Notes: generated by a model from the letters alone, not told the origin. Shown: positions 16,253 through 25,259, counted from the stretch's first letter. The stretch: DNA of 50,660 bases from Bacillota bacterium (GCA_018435125.1 JAHDNZ010000035.1:1-50660), one strand, 5' to 3'. Translations and numbers: made by a program.

Positions 16253-16990
16253 CTATTCTAAAGGCCATTTTTTATATGGCAAAGGATCACTTATTCTTTC
16301 CAAGGAAAAGTTTACCGGTGTAATAGATGTTTGCTTTCTAGCTACAACATTCACATCTGCGTTTTCAGGAAAGCTACCAGTAATAACCTCTCCGGCCATC
16401 CAATAATATTCTCGACCGAAGGGATCTTTTCTTTCTTGAAACGCTTTGCTGTAAAGTCTTGGGGCTAGTATTGACAAGCTCCTGCCTTTAACTGGGGCTG
16501 GAACATTGATGTTTAAGACTGTCTCCGGATGCAACCCTTTGGCAAGAATCATAGTAGCTGCCCATAAAGCTTCTTCGGCTGCACTATCATAGGCTTCTTT
16601 AGTAAATTTTTCCACTAAAGAAACAGCAATCGCCGGAATACCATAAAAAGCTCCTTCCATAGCACCCGAAAAAGTACCTGAATAGAAGATATCTGTTCCT
16701 AAATTAGGTCCTCTATTGATTCCAGATGCAATCAAAGAAGGTCTCTCCGGTAAAATATTTTCCAGAGCCAGTTTAACACAGTCTGCTGGTGTTCCATCGA
16801 TCATAAACGCTTTTTCTCCATAACGTTTTACTCTAAGCGGTCTTGACATGGTAACAGCATGTCCAATTGCACTGCGCTCTCTGTCCGGTGCTGCTATATA
16901 TACAGTTGCTAACTTAGCTAACGCTTTGGCTAAAGCCCACAACCCTTCTGCAAGTATTCCATCATCATTAGTAACAAGAATAGTTGCCAT
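16253..16990 (-). CDS. surE: 5'/3'-nucleotidase SurE
   Basis: Metal-dependent nucleoside-monophosphate phosphatase (survival protein E). The protein starts MATILVTNDDG with the metal-binding Asp pair at 9-10. It contains RERSAIGHAVTM and the active-site stretch SGINRGPNLGTDIFYSGTFS with the conserved Asn. The end of the ORF carries TSITPVNFSLE. The start at 16990 is chosen because AGGGTGA precedes it; a GTG nine bases upstream would overlap that site. It lies 10 bp after the MgtC-family gene and is probably co-transcribed with it. Confidence 0.93.
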   Translation of the reverse strand: MATILVTNDDGILAEGLWALAKALAKLATVYIAAPDRERSAIGHAVTMSRPLRVKRYGEKAFMIDGTPADCVKLALENILPERPSLIASGINRGPNLGTDIFYSGTFSGAMEGAFYGIPAIAVSLVEKFTKEAYDSAAEEALWAATMILAKGLHPETVLNINVPAPVKGRSLSILAPRLYSKAFQERKDPFGREYYWMAGEVITGSFPENADVNVVARKQTSITPVNFSLERISDPLPYKKWPLE

Positions 16991-17000
16991 CTGTTTCACC

Positions 17001-17669
17001 CTATTCTAAGATGGTTGTTTTCATGCCCTCTAAGTTGGCCAGCTTTCTTAACATTTCGCCGGCATTAAAATATTTGGGCACATCAATCTCCATTTTTAAT
17101 GTTATCAAACGTTCTGGCTCTTCTTCATCTAGCTTAACTACTTCAACATTATAAATATTAACCTTAAACTCTCCTAAAACATTGCCGATACTTCCAAGCT
17201 GACCGGGCTTATCAATCGTAGTAATATATAGATACCTATAAAGCTTACGCAGAAATATTTTTTCCAGACGCTGGATATAAGTAAGGGTTAAAAAGGCTAG
17301 CACACTGGCAAAAGCTGCTGGAAGATACATACCAGCTCCGGTAGCAAGACCAATAGCAGATACCACCCAAAGACTTGCTGCTGTAGTAAGGCCGTGAACA
17401 TTAGCTCCTTGATGCAAGATAGTACCGGCACCTAAAAACCCTATCCCACTCACTACTTGAGCTGCTAGTCTAAAAGGATCCCTTGAGGGGGTTTGTGCAA
17501 ACCCATATATTGATATTAACATTATTAAAGCACTGCCAACACCTACAAGAATATGAGTCCTAAACCCTGCTACCTTACGGTTGCTTTCTCTTTCAAGGCC
17601 AATCAGTCCTGATAAAAGCAGTGCAAGAACTAGTCTTAATAGTGCTTCTCCCATAGAAATTCCCAACAT
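17001..17669 (-). CDS. MgtC/SapB-family membrane protein with C-terminal ACT-like domain
   Basis: The N-terminal half has four hydrophobic helices with the MgtC signatures LSGLIGLERE, GFRTHILVGVGSALIML, GIGFLGAGTILHQG and GLTTAASLWVVSAIGLATG. The C-terminal 80 residues (YITTIDKPGQLGSIGNVLGE ...) look like an ACT-type ligand-binding domain, common in Gram-positive MgtC homologues. Proposed roles in the family include magnesium homeostasis and modulation of membrane partners; the transport function is not established. The start at 17669 has AGGGAGGTG upstream. A terminator hairpin of sigH lies just before the gene, so it may depend on readthrough or on its own promoter. Confidence 0.85.
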   Translation of the reverse strand: MLGISMGEALLRLVLALLLSGLIGLERESNRKVAGFRTHILVGVGSALIMLISIYGFAQTPSRDPFRLAAQVVSGIGFLGAGTILHQGANVHGLTTAASLWVVSAIGLATGAGMYLPAAFASVLAFLTLTYIQRLEKIFLRKLYRYLYITTIDKPGQLGSIGNVLGEFKVNIYNVEVVKLDEEEPERLITLKMEIDVPKYFNAGEMLRKLANLEGMKTTILE

Positions 17670-17690
17670 GTATACACCTCCCTTATTCGA

Positions 17691-17714
17691 AAAATGGGCC
17701 CAATGGCCCATTTT
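17691..17714 (-). terminator. Hairpin terminator at the sigH stop codon
   Basis: AAAATGGGCC (17691-17700), loop CAAT, GGCCCATTTT (17705-17714): a perfect 10-bp stem. On the minus strand it starts at the sigH stop codon and ends in five Ts. It is followed after about 10 nt by the ribosome binding site of the MgtC-family gene. Confidence 0.82.
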
Positions 17715-18354
17715 ATAAATTCAACTCACTTTGAATCTTATTCTTAACGCGACAAAGTGCATTATCGATTGATTTAGTATGAGTTTTTAAAGTATCAGCC
17801 ATCTCTTTATAGCTTAACCCATTTAAATAAAGAGTAAAAACCTGATATTCAAAATCGCTAAGAGCTAATGCTACAAAACTATGTGTCAGTTCTAGCTTTT
17901 CCCGATCAATTATTAAAGCTTCCGGATCAACCACCTTACTGTCGGTGATAACTTCTACTAAGGTGCGATCCCCTTCACTGTCGAAAACAGACTTATAAAG
18001 CGAAGTATATGAATTTAGAGGAATATGTTTCTGTCTGGTGGTGCCTTTGATAGCGCTGATTATATTTCTGGTAATACATAATTTAGCAAAAGACCAAAAA
18101 TTAGAAGCTCCCTGATTAAAATCTCTTATTGCTTTAAATAAACCTATACGTCCTTCTTGAAGTAAGTCATCATCCTCTGCTCCTTGTAAAAAATATGGCT
18201 TACTCCAGAGTTGAACCATACGTTCATACTTACGAATAAGATATTCTTCGGCTTGACGTTCACCACCTTGAGCTAAAGCAACTATCTCTTCATCAGTCAT
18301 GCCTTCGTAGCGGTTACTTTTTCCTCTTTTCGCTACTTGGAGCAAGGTTACCAT
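17713..18354 (-). CDS. sigH: RNA polymerase sigma-H factor
   Basis: Alternative sigma factor for the transition to stationary phase and entry into sporulation. The 213-residue protein has region 2 (DEEIVALAQGGERQAEEYLI, DDDLLQEGRIGLFKAIRDF) and the characteristic SigH stretch TTRQKHIPLNSYTSL. Region 4 has a helix-turn-helix (LNGLSYKEMADTLKTHTKSI). The start MVTLLQVAKRG at 18354 is supported by GAGGGGTG upstream; an earlier in-frame ATG gives a 33-residue basic extension not seen in the family. It lies downstream of the M42 peptidase gene and ends in its own terminator. Confidence 0.93.
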   Translation of the reverse strand: MVTLLQVAKRGKSNRYEGMTDEEIVALAQGGERQAEEYLIRKYERMVQLWSKPYFLQGAEDDDLLQEGRIGLFKAIRDFNQGASNFWSFAKLCITRNIISAIKGTTRQKHIPLNSYTSLYKSVFDSEGDRTLVEVITDSKVVDPEALIIDREKLELTHSFVALALSDFEYQVFTLYLNGLSYKEMADTLKTHTKSIDNALCRVKNKIQSELNL

Positions 18355-18475
18355 CTCCACACCCCTCTTTATCTCTGGAATCTGTCTTTTAACATTTTTC
18401 CTATTCTTAGGGGTATTCTCCTGCATTGAGAGGATTTTTTCTTGTAGCAACAATTATTTCATTCAATAGCCGGAG

Positions 18476-19549
18476 TTACCAGACTTTTTTAATTAATGCC
18501 ACATTCTCTGCATCAAGCTTTGATACTATCGCCGAAGTCAGTTCAATGGCCTTATAATAATCTTGAATATTTATTACTCCTGTATGGCTATGAATATATC
18601 TTACCGGAACACCTATACAAAGTGAAGGAACTCCACTTTTAACTAGGCTAAGTCTACCGGCATCGGTACTTCCACCTTCCATAATATCAACCTGATATTC
18701 AATACCCATCTCTTTTGCAGTTTCAAAAGCAAGATCTCTCAGTCTTAAATTAGGAATTAAAGAGCGATCCAAAAGAAAAATGACTGGTCCCTTGCCCAAT
18801 TTTGCTTGGGCTTTATTCTCGTCTATCCCTGGAGTATCACCAGCAATAGCTACTTCAAAAGCCAAAGCAATATCCGGTTCAACCAAGGTGCCCGCTGTCT
18901 GTGCCCCTCTTAAGCCTACTTCCTCTTGAACTGTACCTGCAATATAAAGTTGATTAGGATGGCCTGTATTCTTTAATATTTTCAAAGTCTCGATACAAAT
19001 CGCACAACCTACACGATTGTCTAAGGCTTTTCCGATATACATATCTTCATTGCCCATACAGGTAAAAGGACTTACCGGAACAATAGGATCCCCTGGTTGA
19101 ATACCCATTGCTATGACTTCATTATCGGAAAAAGCACCTACATCAATAAACATCTCTTGTTTTTCAACTGGTTTTTTTCTTTCTTCTTCGGATAATACAT
19201 GGGGGGGTTTTGAGCCAATGATACCAATAATAGGTCCTTTACTACCATAAATAGCAACTCTTTGGCTTAATAAAACCTGATCCCACCAACCTCCCAAGGC
19301 TGAGAAACGAATAAACCCTTGTTTAGTAATAAGACGTACCATAAATCCAATTTCATCCATGTGCCCAGCTACCAATATTCTAGGTCCTTTATCGCTATCT
19401 CTGGCAATAATCGAGCCTAAATTATCGGTAACAATCTCCGTTTCTAGCTCTGAAAGTTCTTCCCGCATAATTGCCTGAATATCACCCTCGAAGCCTGAAA
19501 CACCCGGAGCATTACAAAGAGTTTCTAATAAAGATAAGGAATCTTTCAC
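18476..19549 (-). CDS. M42-family metallo-aminopeptidase (FrvX/PepA-type)
   Basis: Cytoplasmic dinuclear-metal aminopeptidase, usually a large dodecameric shell. The 357-residue protein has metal ligands in order: H63 in GHMDEIG, an Asp in GKALDNRVGC (about 180), the catalytic Glu pair in VQEEVGLRG (about 213), the Asp in GGSTDAGRLS, and His in RYIHSHTG (about 322). Some M42 members act as endoglucanases or deblocking peptidases, so the substrate is uncertain. The start is GTG at 19549 with GGGGAGGGGG about 11 nt upstream. It lies between the speD terminator and sigH. Confidence 0.9.
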   Translation of the reverse strand: MKDSLSLLETLCNAPGVSGFEGDIQAIMREELSELETEIVTDNLGSIIARDSDKGPRILVAGHMDEIGFMVRLITKQGFIRFSALGGWWDQVLLSQRVAIYGSKGPIIGIIGSKPPHVLSEEERKKPVEKQEMFIDVGAFSDNEVIAMGIQPGDPIVPVSPFTCMGNEDMYIGKALDNRVGCAICIETLKILKNTGHPNQLYIAGTVQEEVGLRGAQTAGTLVEPDIALAFEVAIAGDTPGIDENKAQAKLGKGPVIFLLDRSLIPNLRLRDLAFETAKEMGIEYQVDIMEGGSTDAGRLSLVKSGVPSLCIGVPVRYIHSHTGVINIQDYYKAIELTSAIVSKLDAENVALIKKVW

Positions 19550-19661
19550 TATTTAACTAACCCCCTCCCCAATAAACTCTAAATCTTTGCTTATTCTTTA
19601 ATATCTATTCTCCTAAAAAGGCCAGTTGCCTGCCTATCAAAAGCATTCTTAAAAAAATATC

Positions 19662-19714
19662 AAAAAAAGCCTACCCCGTCACGCAACCCTACTAATGCGA
19701 AACGGGCATAGGCT
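19662..19714 (-). terminator. speD terminator
   Basis: On the minus strand AGCCTA...CCCGT...CGCA pairs with TGCG...ACGGG...TAGGCT, followed by seven Ts. The stem has small internal mismatches and a terminal loop of about 10 nt. It lies 18 bp after the speD stop codon. Confidence 0.85.
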
Positions 19715-19732
19715 ATCTAGATGGTAACATAA

Positions 19733-20122
19733 TTAAGATACCCTTTCCTCTTCTAATTTCAAAAGCTCAGGTGGAAGTAAACCACGCTGTACTTCTGAGG
19801 ATTGAACATTTTGAGCACCGAATTTCTCCAAGAGATAATCGCATGCCACCCAGGGATCGACAGACTCACCGCAGGTAAATACATCAATTGCTGCATAACT
19901 GTATTCAGGCCATGTATGAATCGCTAAATGCGATTCGGAAATGACCACTACTCCACTGACGCCTTGTGGGCTGAAGTGATGAAATGCTACTTCTCTAACC
20001 TCAGCACCAGCGACTAATGCTGCAGCCACCATGATTTTTTCTACACGGCGAACATCATTTAGGATTTCCTTGTCACACCCGTATGCCTCACAGAGGATGT
20101 GTCTACCCAAAGCCTGGGTCAA
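19733..20122 (-). CDS. speD: S-adenosylmethionine decarboxylase proenzyme
   Basis: Provides decarboxylated SAM, the aminopropyl donor for spermidine. The 129-residue proenzyme has [18 protein letters not shown]. Self-cleavage between E63 and S64 would turn S64 into the pyruvoyl group. H69 and C84 (FTCGE) are the conserved processing and catalytic residues. Length and sequence match the SpeH class 1B type. The start is TTG at 20122, with GGAGGGAG well placed. Its promoter overlaps the ynbB stop codon, and its leader carries a 9-bp hairpin just before the ribosome binding site. No speE is in the window. Confidence 0.95.
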   Translation of the reverse strand: MTQALGRHILCEAYGCDKEILNDVRRVEKIMVAAALVAGAEVREVAFHHFSPQGVSGVVVISESHLAIHTWPEYSYAAIDVFTCGESVDPWVACDYLLEKFGAQNVQSSEVQRGLLPPELLKLEEERVS

Positions 20123-20144
20123 CTTATCTCCCTCCTTGTTTTAT

Positions 20145-20170
20145 TCTCTGAATTTATTGTTATTCAGAGA
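20145..20170 (-). promoter_or_regulatory. Leader hairpin in the speD transcript
   Basis: TCTCTGAAT (20145-20153) and ATTCAGAGA (20162-20170) are perfect 9-bp complements with an 8-nt loop. The hairpin lies in the 5' leader, directly upstream of the speD ribosome binding site. No T-run follows, so it is not a terminator. It may stabilise the mRNA or bind a regulator. Confidence 0.65.
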
Positions 20171-20192
20171 CCCGTCTATTTGAACTGAATTA

Positions 20193-20222
20193 ATTATACT
20201 CAGCTTTAAGCTGCAAAGTCAA
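20193..20222 (-). promoter_or_regulatory. speD promoter
   Basis: On the minus strand TTGACT (20222-20217), an 18-bp spacer and TATAAT (20198-20193). The -35 overlaps the TGA stop of ynbB. It gives speD its own transcription start. Confidence 0.78.
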
Positions 20223-21460
20223 GCAATTTTGCGCAAGAATTCGAGTAAAGCCAGTTTAGATTGGAAATAATTCAAGGATCCTTGCAAATACGCTCGATAT
20301 GGCTCTCTCAAAGGTGCATCTGCACTTAATTCGGAAGTCGCACCCTGAACAAAAGTTCCTGCGGCCATAATAACCTGACTATCATATCCTGGCATGGGAG
20401 CTGGTTCGGGAGTAACAAAACTATCGACAGGAGAACAATATTGAATAGCTCGGCAAAAATTTATTAACTCACTTTGAGATTCAAAACCAATTAACTGGAC
20501 CGTATCCGAGCGCCTTTCCTTTGAAGTAGGTGACACCCAGTAACCCCTGTTTTGCAGTACATGACTAAACAAAAGAGCAGATTTCATGGCTTGCAATACC
20601 ATTAGCGGTGCCTGATAGAGGCCTTGCAGAACCGATTTGGTTTGATTTAAACTAGCTCCCACTTCAGAACCTAAACCCGGCGCGGTAAGTGCTTCTGCTG
20701 CGAGTTCTACTAAATCAGCTTGTCCTACCAGATAACCTCCTGATTGAGCTAAGCCTCCACCTGGATTTTTAATTAACGAGCCAGCCATTAAATCAGCACC
20801 ATAAAATGTAGGTTCTTCTCGCTCAACAAACTCACCATAACAGTTATCAATAAAACAGACCGCATCACTTAAATCATGTACAATCTCCATAGCTTTTTTC
20901 ATCGTGTTACTATCAAGAGACGGTCTATCACTGTAACCGCGAGAACGTTGGAAATAAACCATTTTAGCCGGTGATAAAAGTTTATTTTTAAGACCTTCTA
21001 AATCGATGCCCCCATCTTTGAGAGGCAGAACATCAATTTCAATGTGATATTCTTTAAGAGCCGAAGGTGAGTTGCCACTTAATCCCATGACCGACTGCAT
21101 AGTATCATATGGTAATCCTGTAGCTATTAAAACTCTGTCAAAAGGACGCAAGACCCCTTTTAACCCAAGGGTAATGGCATGAGTGCCTGACACAATATGT
21201 GGACGCACCAAAGCACTCTCTGTACCAAAAACCTTGCTGTAGACCTCTTCTAACGCTTCACGTCCCTGATCATTGTAGCCATAACCACTACTGGAGAAAA
21301 AACTATACTCACTAACTCTAGCCTTTCGAAAGGCATCAAGAATACGTATACTCCATAATTCACAAATTGATTCTAACTCCCTAAACTGTTCTTTTAGATT
21401 ATGTTCTGCTTTTTGAACTTCGTCAATTAGATTGTTGTCTATTCCCAACTCTTTGTACAT
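20219..21460 (-). CDS. ynbB: YnbB-family PLP-dependent enzyme (methionine gamma-lyase / aluminium-resistance family)
   Basis: Fold-type I PLP protein of about 413 residues. The PLP lysine is probably K231 in SLIKNPGGG. The aspartate in CFIDNCYGEF (about 205) and SGTHAITLGL (about 91-100) fit the cofactor pocket. The family is annotated as methionine gamma-lyase or aluminium-resistance protein, but the reaction in Bacillota is not settled. The start at 21460 has AGGAGG 7 nt upstream. In Bacillus ynbB lies near spoVK; here about 4 kb with two DUF4434-like genes separates them. It has a good promoter (21501-21529). Confidence 0.9.
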   Translation of the reverse strand: MYKELGIDNNLIDEVQKAEHNLKEQFRELESICELWSIRILDAFRKARVSEYSFFSSSGYGYNDQGREALEEVYSKVFGTESALVRPHIVSGTHAITLGLKGVLRPFDRVLIATGLPYDTMQSVMGLSGNSPSALKEYHIEIDVLPLKDGGIDLEGLKNKLLSPAKMVYFQRSRGYSDRPSLDSNTMKKAMEIVHDLSDAVCFIDNCYGEFVEREEPTFYGADLMAGSLIKNPGGGLAQSGGYLVGQADLVELAAEALTAPGLGSEVGASLNQTKSVLQGLYQAPLMVLQAMKSALLFSHVLQNRGYWVSPTSKERRSDTVQLIGFESQSELINFCRAIQYCSPVDSFVTPEPAPMPGYDSQVIMAAGTFVQGATSELSADAPLREPYRAYLQGSLNYFQSKLALLEFLRKIA

Positions 21461-21500
21461 GGTAATCCTCCTAAAATCCAAATATAGGTGTTCTTAGTAT

Positions 21501-21529
21501 ATATTAAGCCTAGTTTGGTATTGTCTCAA
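21501..21529 (-). promoter_or_regulatory. ynbB promoter
   Basis: On the minus strand TTGAGA (21529-21524), a 17-bp spacer and TAATAT (21506-21501), 40 bp before the ynbB start. It lies between the decayed spoVK fragment and ynbB. Confidence 0.72.
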
Positions 21530-21536
21530 GCATTTT

Positions 21537-21650
21537 AAAGATCTTCTTCCCTTAGCATCATTAAATCCTCCTCCTTTTTATATTTTTGCTAAACCTTTAA
21601 GCTTTAGAGCTTGCTGATATGCAGCACGTTCTACAACATTGCAATTCTGG
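21537..21650 (-). pseudogene. Decayed second copy of the spoVK 3' end
   Basis: Nucleotides 21537-21650 align with 25704-25810, the last ~105 bp of the spoVK-like gene; about four in five positions match by eye, with several small indels. Translated on the minus strand it keeps VERAAYQQALKLKGLAKI, against the LERAMRQQALRLEGLEKI of the intact gene. It then meets a stop and shifts frame. Similarity begins at the stop codon and ends abruptly inside the gene. It is in the same orientation as the intact gene and forms a direct repeat flanking the DUF4434-like pair. Confidence 0.82.
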
Positions 21651-22127
21651 CTTAAATGTTCAGTCACAGAGTCCTTTTTAAAATTTATTTTCTCAGGATT
21701 AAGATTGCTTGAAATAGGTAAAAGTATATGATATTTTTTATAATAGAAAAGGTATTACTTTAACGTAATTAGTTACAAGAGTTATACTATACTTAGTTAA
21801 ATATACTCTCTTTTAAGTACAAACGTTTTCCTAGCTAAATAAAAATATTATTTAGGAAAGGCCTTTATACGAAAATAACTTTAGATGGTCTTACAAAGTG
21901 CTTATCTAGAATAGACTGTTAAGGATTGTAACCAAAGAAATGAATGTAGGACTTGCTAAAAAAGCAAAAAGAGCATATTTGTTTATTCGCAAATCATAAA
22001 AAAATGTTACACCTTGCACCCTTATATAAACAACATTTAAACAACCTACTTCAGAATCTGGTTGAAGGCTGTATTTATTTTTATAGGCTTTGTGCTACAT
22101 TAAATGTCCTTAAGGAGGAAGTTACTT
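21651..22127. other. Gene-free AT-rich stretch before the DUF4434-like pair
   Basis: No supported gene. A weak promoter candidate lies at 21759-21788 (TTTAAC, 18 bp, TATACT, plus strand). An imperfect inverted repeat lies around 21828-21860, with outer arms TTTCC/GGAAA and inner arms TAAATAA/TTATTTA. The leader of the first DUF4434-like gene begins to match that of the second from about 22090. Confidence 0.5.
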
Positions 22128-23603
22128 ATGCTTATCGTGTTTCTTGTTTTGGTACTTATTATCTTCCCTTTACCAGCTCTTGCTTGGGAAGCCCCACCAA
22201 TTAATCAAAATTTAGCAGAAAGTGATTCAGCTTGGTTCAATTATAGAGGTGTTGTAGAACTAACCAAAGAAGGTGTTTTATTTCCTCAAGTAAACTACTC
22301 GCTAATAGAGTTGGGTTATGAACTAAAAGACTTCGATCTGAGCTTTGATGTATATGTCAGAGAGTATGGTACTTATGGTAATCTCATGTTTATTTTAGTG
22401 GCACAGGACTCTTGGTTTGGCTATACTTGCTCTCTTGGTAGTATGATAAACGTTACAAAAACCTATGGTTATTGGGATGACTTCTCCAACATAGGTTACG
22501 CTAATAAGAGCTTACCTGCTAAAAAATGGAACCATGTGGAAGTTATCTCAAAAAGTAATACTTATACTTTTTTGATTGATGGAGAAAAGGTCTATGAATT
22601 TACGGATAAAGAATTTCTACAGGGTAGTCTGGTAATTCAATCTTCCAATTCATCTATGGAACTAAAAAATATTAGTTTGACTACACCAGATGAGCCTAAG
22701 TTAAAAACAACTTTTGCTATACCTAATTTGGATTACACAAAGAAAAAACCTCAAAATGGTAAAATTACAGGTACTTTTCTCGCCTTAGATTATTCTAATA
22801 TAAGAGATTATACTGGTTCCTGGGCTGAAGAATTCTCACAAATGAAAGATGCTAGTATTGATTTAATTGTTGTAGCTCCCTACAGTAATGGCGGACCTCT
22901 TTATTCTGTTTTAGATGAACTATTTAATGAAGCAGAAAAACAAGGCTTCCAGGTTATGATTGGCAGCAGATCTAATAACGAATATCAGTGGACTAACAAA
23001 AGCAAAAAGAAACTAACTGCTATATTAGAAACAACTCTTGCAGAACTTACTGAACTAAATAAACGCTATGCTCAAAGACCTGCTTTCTATGGTTGGTATC
23101 TTGCTGATGAAGTCGATGAAAAAGATTTCCTACACAATCGCTATAAAACAGCTATTTGGTATTATGGAGAGATTGCAAGTCACCTGAAAAGTTTAACTCC
23201 TGATAAACCTATTCTCATCTGTCCTTCCTATGCTTCAGATACAGCTACTTCTTGGTGGACACACAAGTACGCGGAGTTTATTAAACTTGTTAAAATCGAT
23301 ATCTTAGGACCCCAAGATAGTGTAGGAGCAAAAAGATCCACACCCGAAGAAGCTGCTAAGTTCTTTGCAGCTGTAAAGCAAGTTACCGATTTTTATAACA
23401 TCCAGCTGTGGGCCGATGTCGAAATCTTTGATATAGATACTTGGCAGCCTGGCTCTAGTGAACGTGTAATGAAGCAACTCTTGGCTGTAGACCCTTATGT
23501 AGAAAAAACTATTGTCTTTGAATATAATCACTACATGAACCCTAACCGCTCTTCGAAAACCAAAAAGCTTTATTACGATTATCTAGCTTGGCTTAATGAA
23601 TAA
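22128..23603 (+). CDS. Exported DUF4434-like protein, tandem copy 1
   Basis: The protein (about 491 aa) has a hydrophobic signal segment ending PLPALA-WEA. An N-terminal beta-rich domain (about 40-195: FDLSFDVYVREYGTYG, NHVEVISKSNTYTFLIDG) resembles laminin-G or keto-sugar-hydrolase jelly rolls. A C-terminal TIM-barrel-like domain (about 220-490) has AFYGWYLADEVDEKDF and ICPSYASDTATSWW, reminiscent of DUF4434 glycosidase-like proteins. It may act on cell-surface or environmental glycans (inference). The start at 22128 is chosen because AAGGAGG lies upstream and the same codon aligns with copy 2; an ATG at 22104 overlaps the binding site and its extension is not conserved. A 12-bp hairpin follows. 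Confidence 0.75.
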   Translation: MLIVFLVLVLIIFPLPALAWEAPPINQNLAESDSAWFNYRGVVELTKEGVLFPQVNYSLIELGYELKDFDLSFDVYVREYGTYGNLMFILVAQDSWFGYTCSLGSMINVTKTYGYWDDFSNIGYANKSLPAKKWNHVEVISKSNTYTFLIDGEKVYEFTDKEFLQGSLVIQSSNSSMELKNISLTTPDEPKLKTTFAIPNLDYTKKKPQNGKITGTFLALDYSNIRDYTGSWAEEFSQMKDASIDLIVVAPYSNGGPLYSVLDELFNEAEKQGFQVMIGSRSNNEYQWTNKSKKKLTAILETTLAELTELNKRYAQRPAFYGWYLADEVDEKDFLHNRYKTAIWYYGEIASHLKSLTPDKPILICPSYASDTATSWWTHKYAEFIKLVKIDILGPQDSVGAKRSTPEEAAKFFAAVKQVTDFYNIQLWADVEIFDIDTWQPGSSERVMKQLLAVDPYVEKTIVFEYNHYMNPNRSSKTKKLYYDYLAWLNE

Positions 23604-23604
23604 A

Positions 23605-23652
23605 AATATCTCCACTACCCCAAAGCTCTGTTTTTAGGGGTAGTGGAGATTT
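23605..23652 (+). terminator. Hairpin after DUF4434-like copy 1
   Basis: CTCCACTACCCC (23610-23621) pairs perfectly with GGGGTAGTGGAG (23637-23648) around a 15-nt loop. The tail is only modestly T-rich (ATTTC). The same hairpin, slightly diverged, follows copy 2, so it belongs to the duplicated unit. Confidence 0.7.
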
Positions 23653-23713
23653 CAATATAATTCCCATCTAGCTGTGTGTTACACTAAATTTCCTTTGCGA
23701 GGAGGAATTGCTT

Positions 23714-25216
23714 ATGTTTATCGTATTTCTTGTTTTGGCACTTATTATCTTCCCGTTACCAACTCTTGCTTGGGAAGCTTCACCTATTAACCAATATTTA
23801 TCAGAAACTGATTCAGCTTGGTTCAGTTATAAAGGCATTGTAAAACTAACTGAAGAAGGAGTCTTATTTCCACAAGTAAACTTCTCATTAATAGAGTTCA
23901 GTTATGAACTAAAAGACTTCGACCTAAGCTTTGATGTATATGTGAGAGAGTATGGTACCTATGGCAGTCTCATGCTTCTTTTAATGTCACAGGACTCTTG
24001 GTTTGGCTATGTTTGCTCACTTGGTAGTAGCATTAGCGTTAGAAAAACCTATGGTTATTGGGATGACTCCTCCTACAAAGGGATCTCTAAGAAAACCTTA
24101 CCTACTACTATTAAGAGCTTACCTGTTCAAAAATGGAGTCATGTAGAAGTTACATCAAAAAGTGGTACTTATACCATTTTGATTGATGGAGAAAAAGTCT
24201 ATGAATTTGCGGACAACGAATTTCCGCAAGGTGGTCTGGTAATTGAATCGTCTAATTCATCTATGGAACTGAAAAATATCAGCCTGATTGCACCGGATGA
24301 ACCTAAGATAAAAACACAAACACCTTTTGCTATGCCTAGTTTAGATTATACTAAGAACAAACCTCAAAACAGCAAAATAACTGGCACTTTTCTCTACTTA
24401 GATAATTCTAATATAAGAGATGATGCCGGTTCCTGGGCTGAAGAATTCACCCAAATGAAAGATGCTGGTATTGATCTACTTGTTGTGGCTCCCTACTTTT
24501 ATAGTGACCCTCTTTATTCTGTTTTAGATGAACTTTTTAATGAGGCAGAAAAACAAGGCCTCCAGATTATGATTGGTAGCAGATCAAATAACGAGTATCA
24601 TTGGACTAACCTAGGCAAAAGGAAATTAACTGCTATGTTAGAGATAACTCTTGCAGAACTTACTGAACTAAACAAACGTTATGCAGGTAGGCCTGCTTTC
24701 TTTGGTTGGTATTTAAACGATGAAATCGATGAAAAAGATTTTCTGAACAACCGTTTTAGAAAAGCTACATGGTATTATGGAGAGATGATAGATCACCTAA
24801 AAAGTTTAACTCCTGATAAACCTATTCTCATCTGCCCTTCCTATGCTTCAAATACAGCTATATCATGGTGGACAAACAAGTACAATGAATTTCTAAAACT
24901 TGTTAAAATCGATATTTTAGGCCCCCAAGATAGTGTGGGAGCTAAAAGATCTACACCTGAAGAAGCTGCTAAGTTCTTTGCAGCTCTAAAACAAATCACC
25001 GATTCTTATAATATCCAGCTGTGGGCTGATGTCGAAATCTTTGATATAGATACTTGGCAACCTGGCCCTAGTGAACGTGTAATGAAACAACTCCTTGCTG
25101 TAGACCCTTATGTAGAAAAAACTATTGTCTTCGAATATAACCACTACATGAACCCTAACTACTCTTCGAACGCTAAAAAGCTTTATTACGATTATCTAGC
25201 TTGGCTTAATGAATAA
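23714..25216 (+). CDS. Exported DUF4434-like protein, tandem copy 2
   Basis: Paralogue of the preceding gene (about 500 aa) with the same signal segment (MFIVFLVLALIIF), jelly-roll domain and barrel domain. The conserved barrel signatures are FFGWYLNDEIDEKDF and ICPSYASNTAISWW. The last 100 residues are almost identical between copies. Copy 2 has an insertion near residue 120 (GISKKTLPTTIKSL region). The start at 23714 has GAGGAGG upstream; the in-frame TTG at 23708 is too close to it. Similarity covers leader, gene and terminator, so a unit of about 1.6 kb was duplicated. Both copies are intact, which argues for retained function. Confidence 0.75.
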   Translation: MFIVFLVLALIIFPLPTLAWEASPINQYLSETDSAWFSYKGIVKLTEEGVLFPQVNFSLIEFSYELKDFDLSFDVYVREYGTYGSLMLLLMSQDSWFGYVCSLGSSISVRKTYGYWDDSSYKGISKKTLPTTIKSLPVQKWSHVEVTSKSGTYTILIDGEKVYEFADNEFPQGGLVIESSNSSMELKNISLIAPDEPKIKTQTPFAMPSLDYTKNKPQNSKITGTFLYLDNSNIRDDAGSWAEEFTQMKDAGIDLLVVAPYFYSDPLYSVLDELFNEAEKQGLQIMIGSRSNNEYHWTNLGKRKLTAMLEITLAELTELNKRYAGRPAFFGWYLNDEIDEKDFLNNRFRKATWYYGEMIDHLKSLTPDKPILICPSYASNTAISWWTNKYNEFLKLVKIDILGPQDSVGAKRSTPEEAAKFFAALKQITDSYNIQLWADVEIFDIDTWQPGPSERVMKQLLAVDPYVEKTIVFEYNHYMNPNYSSNAKKLYYDYLAWLNE

Positions 25217-25220
25217 AAAT

Positions 25221-25259
25221 CTCCACTACCCCTAAACTCTGCTTTTAGGGATAGTGGAG
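25221..25259 (+). terminator. Hairpin after DUF4434-like copy 2
   Basis: CTCCACTACCCCTAAA (25221-25236) pairs with TTTAGGGATAGTGGAG (25244-25259) with one A-C mismatch. It is the diverged partner of the hairpin at 23610-23648. Confidence 0.7.

Noticed and set aside
21828-21860. AT-rich imperfect palindrome as a mobile-element end
   Set aside because: The arms are short and interrupted and no matching end is found at the other side of the DUF4434-like pair.
22104-22127. ATG at 22104 as start of DUF4434-like copy 1 (adds a basic MSLRRK-type N-terminus)
   Set aside because: It overlaps the ribosome binding site, and the extension is not in frame in copy 2, where the leader differs by two bases.
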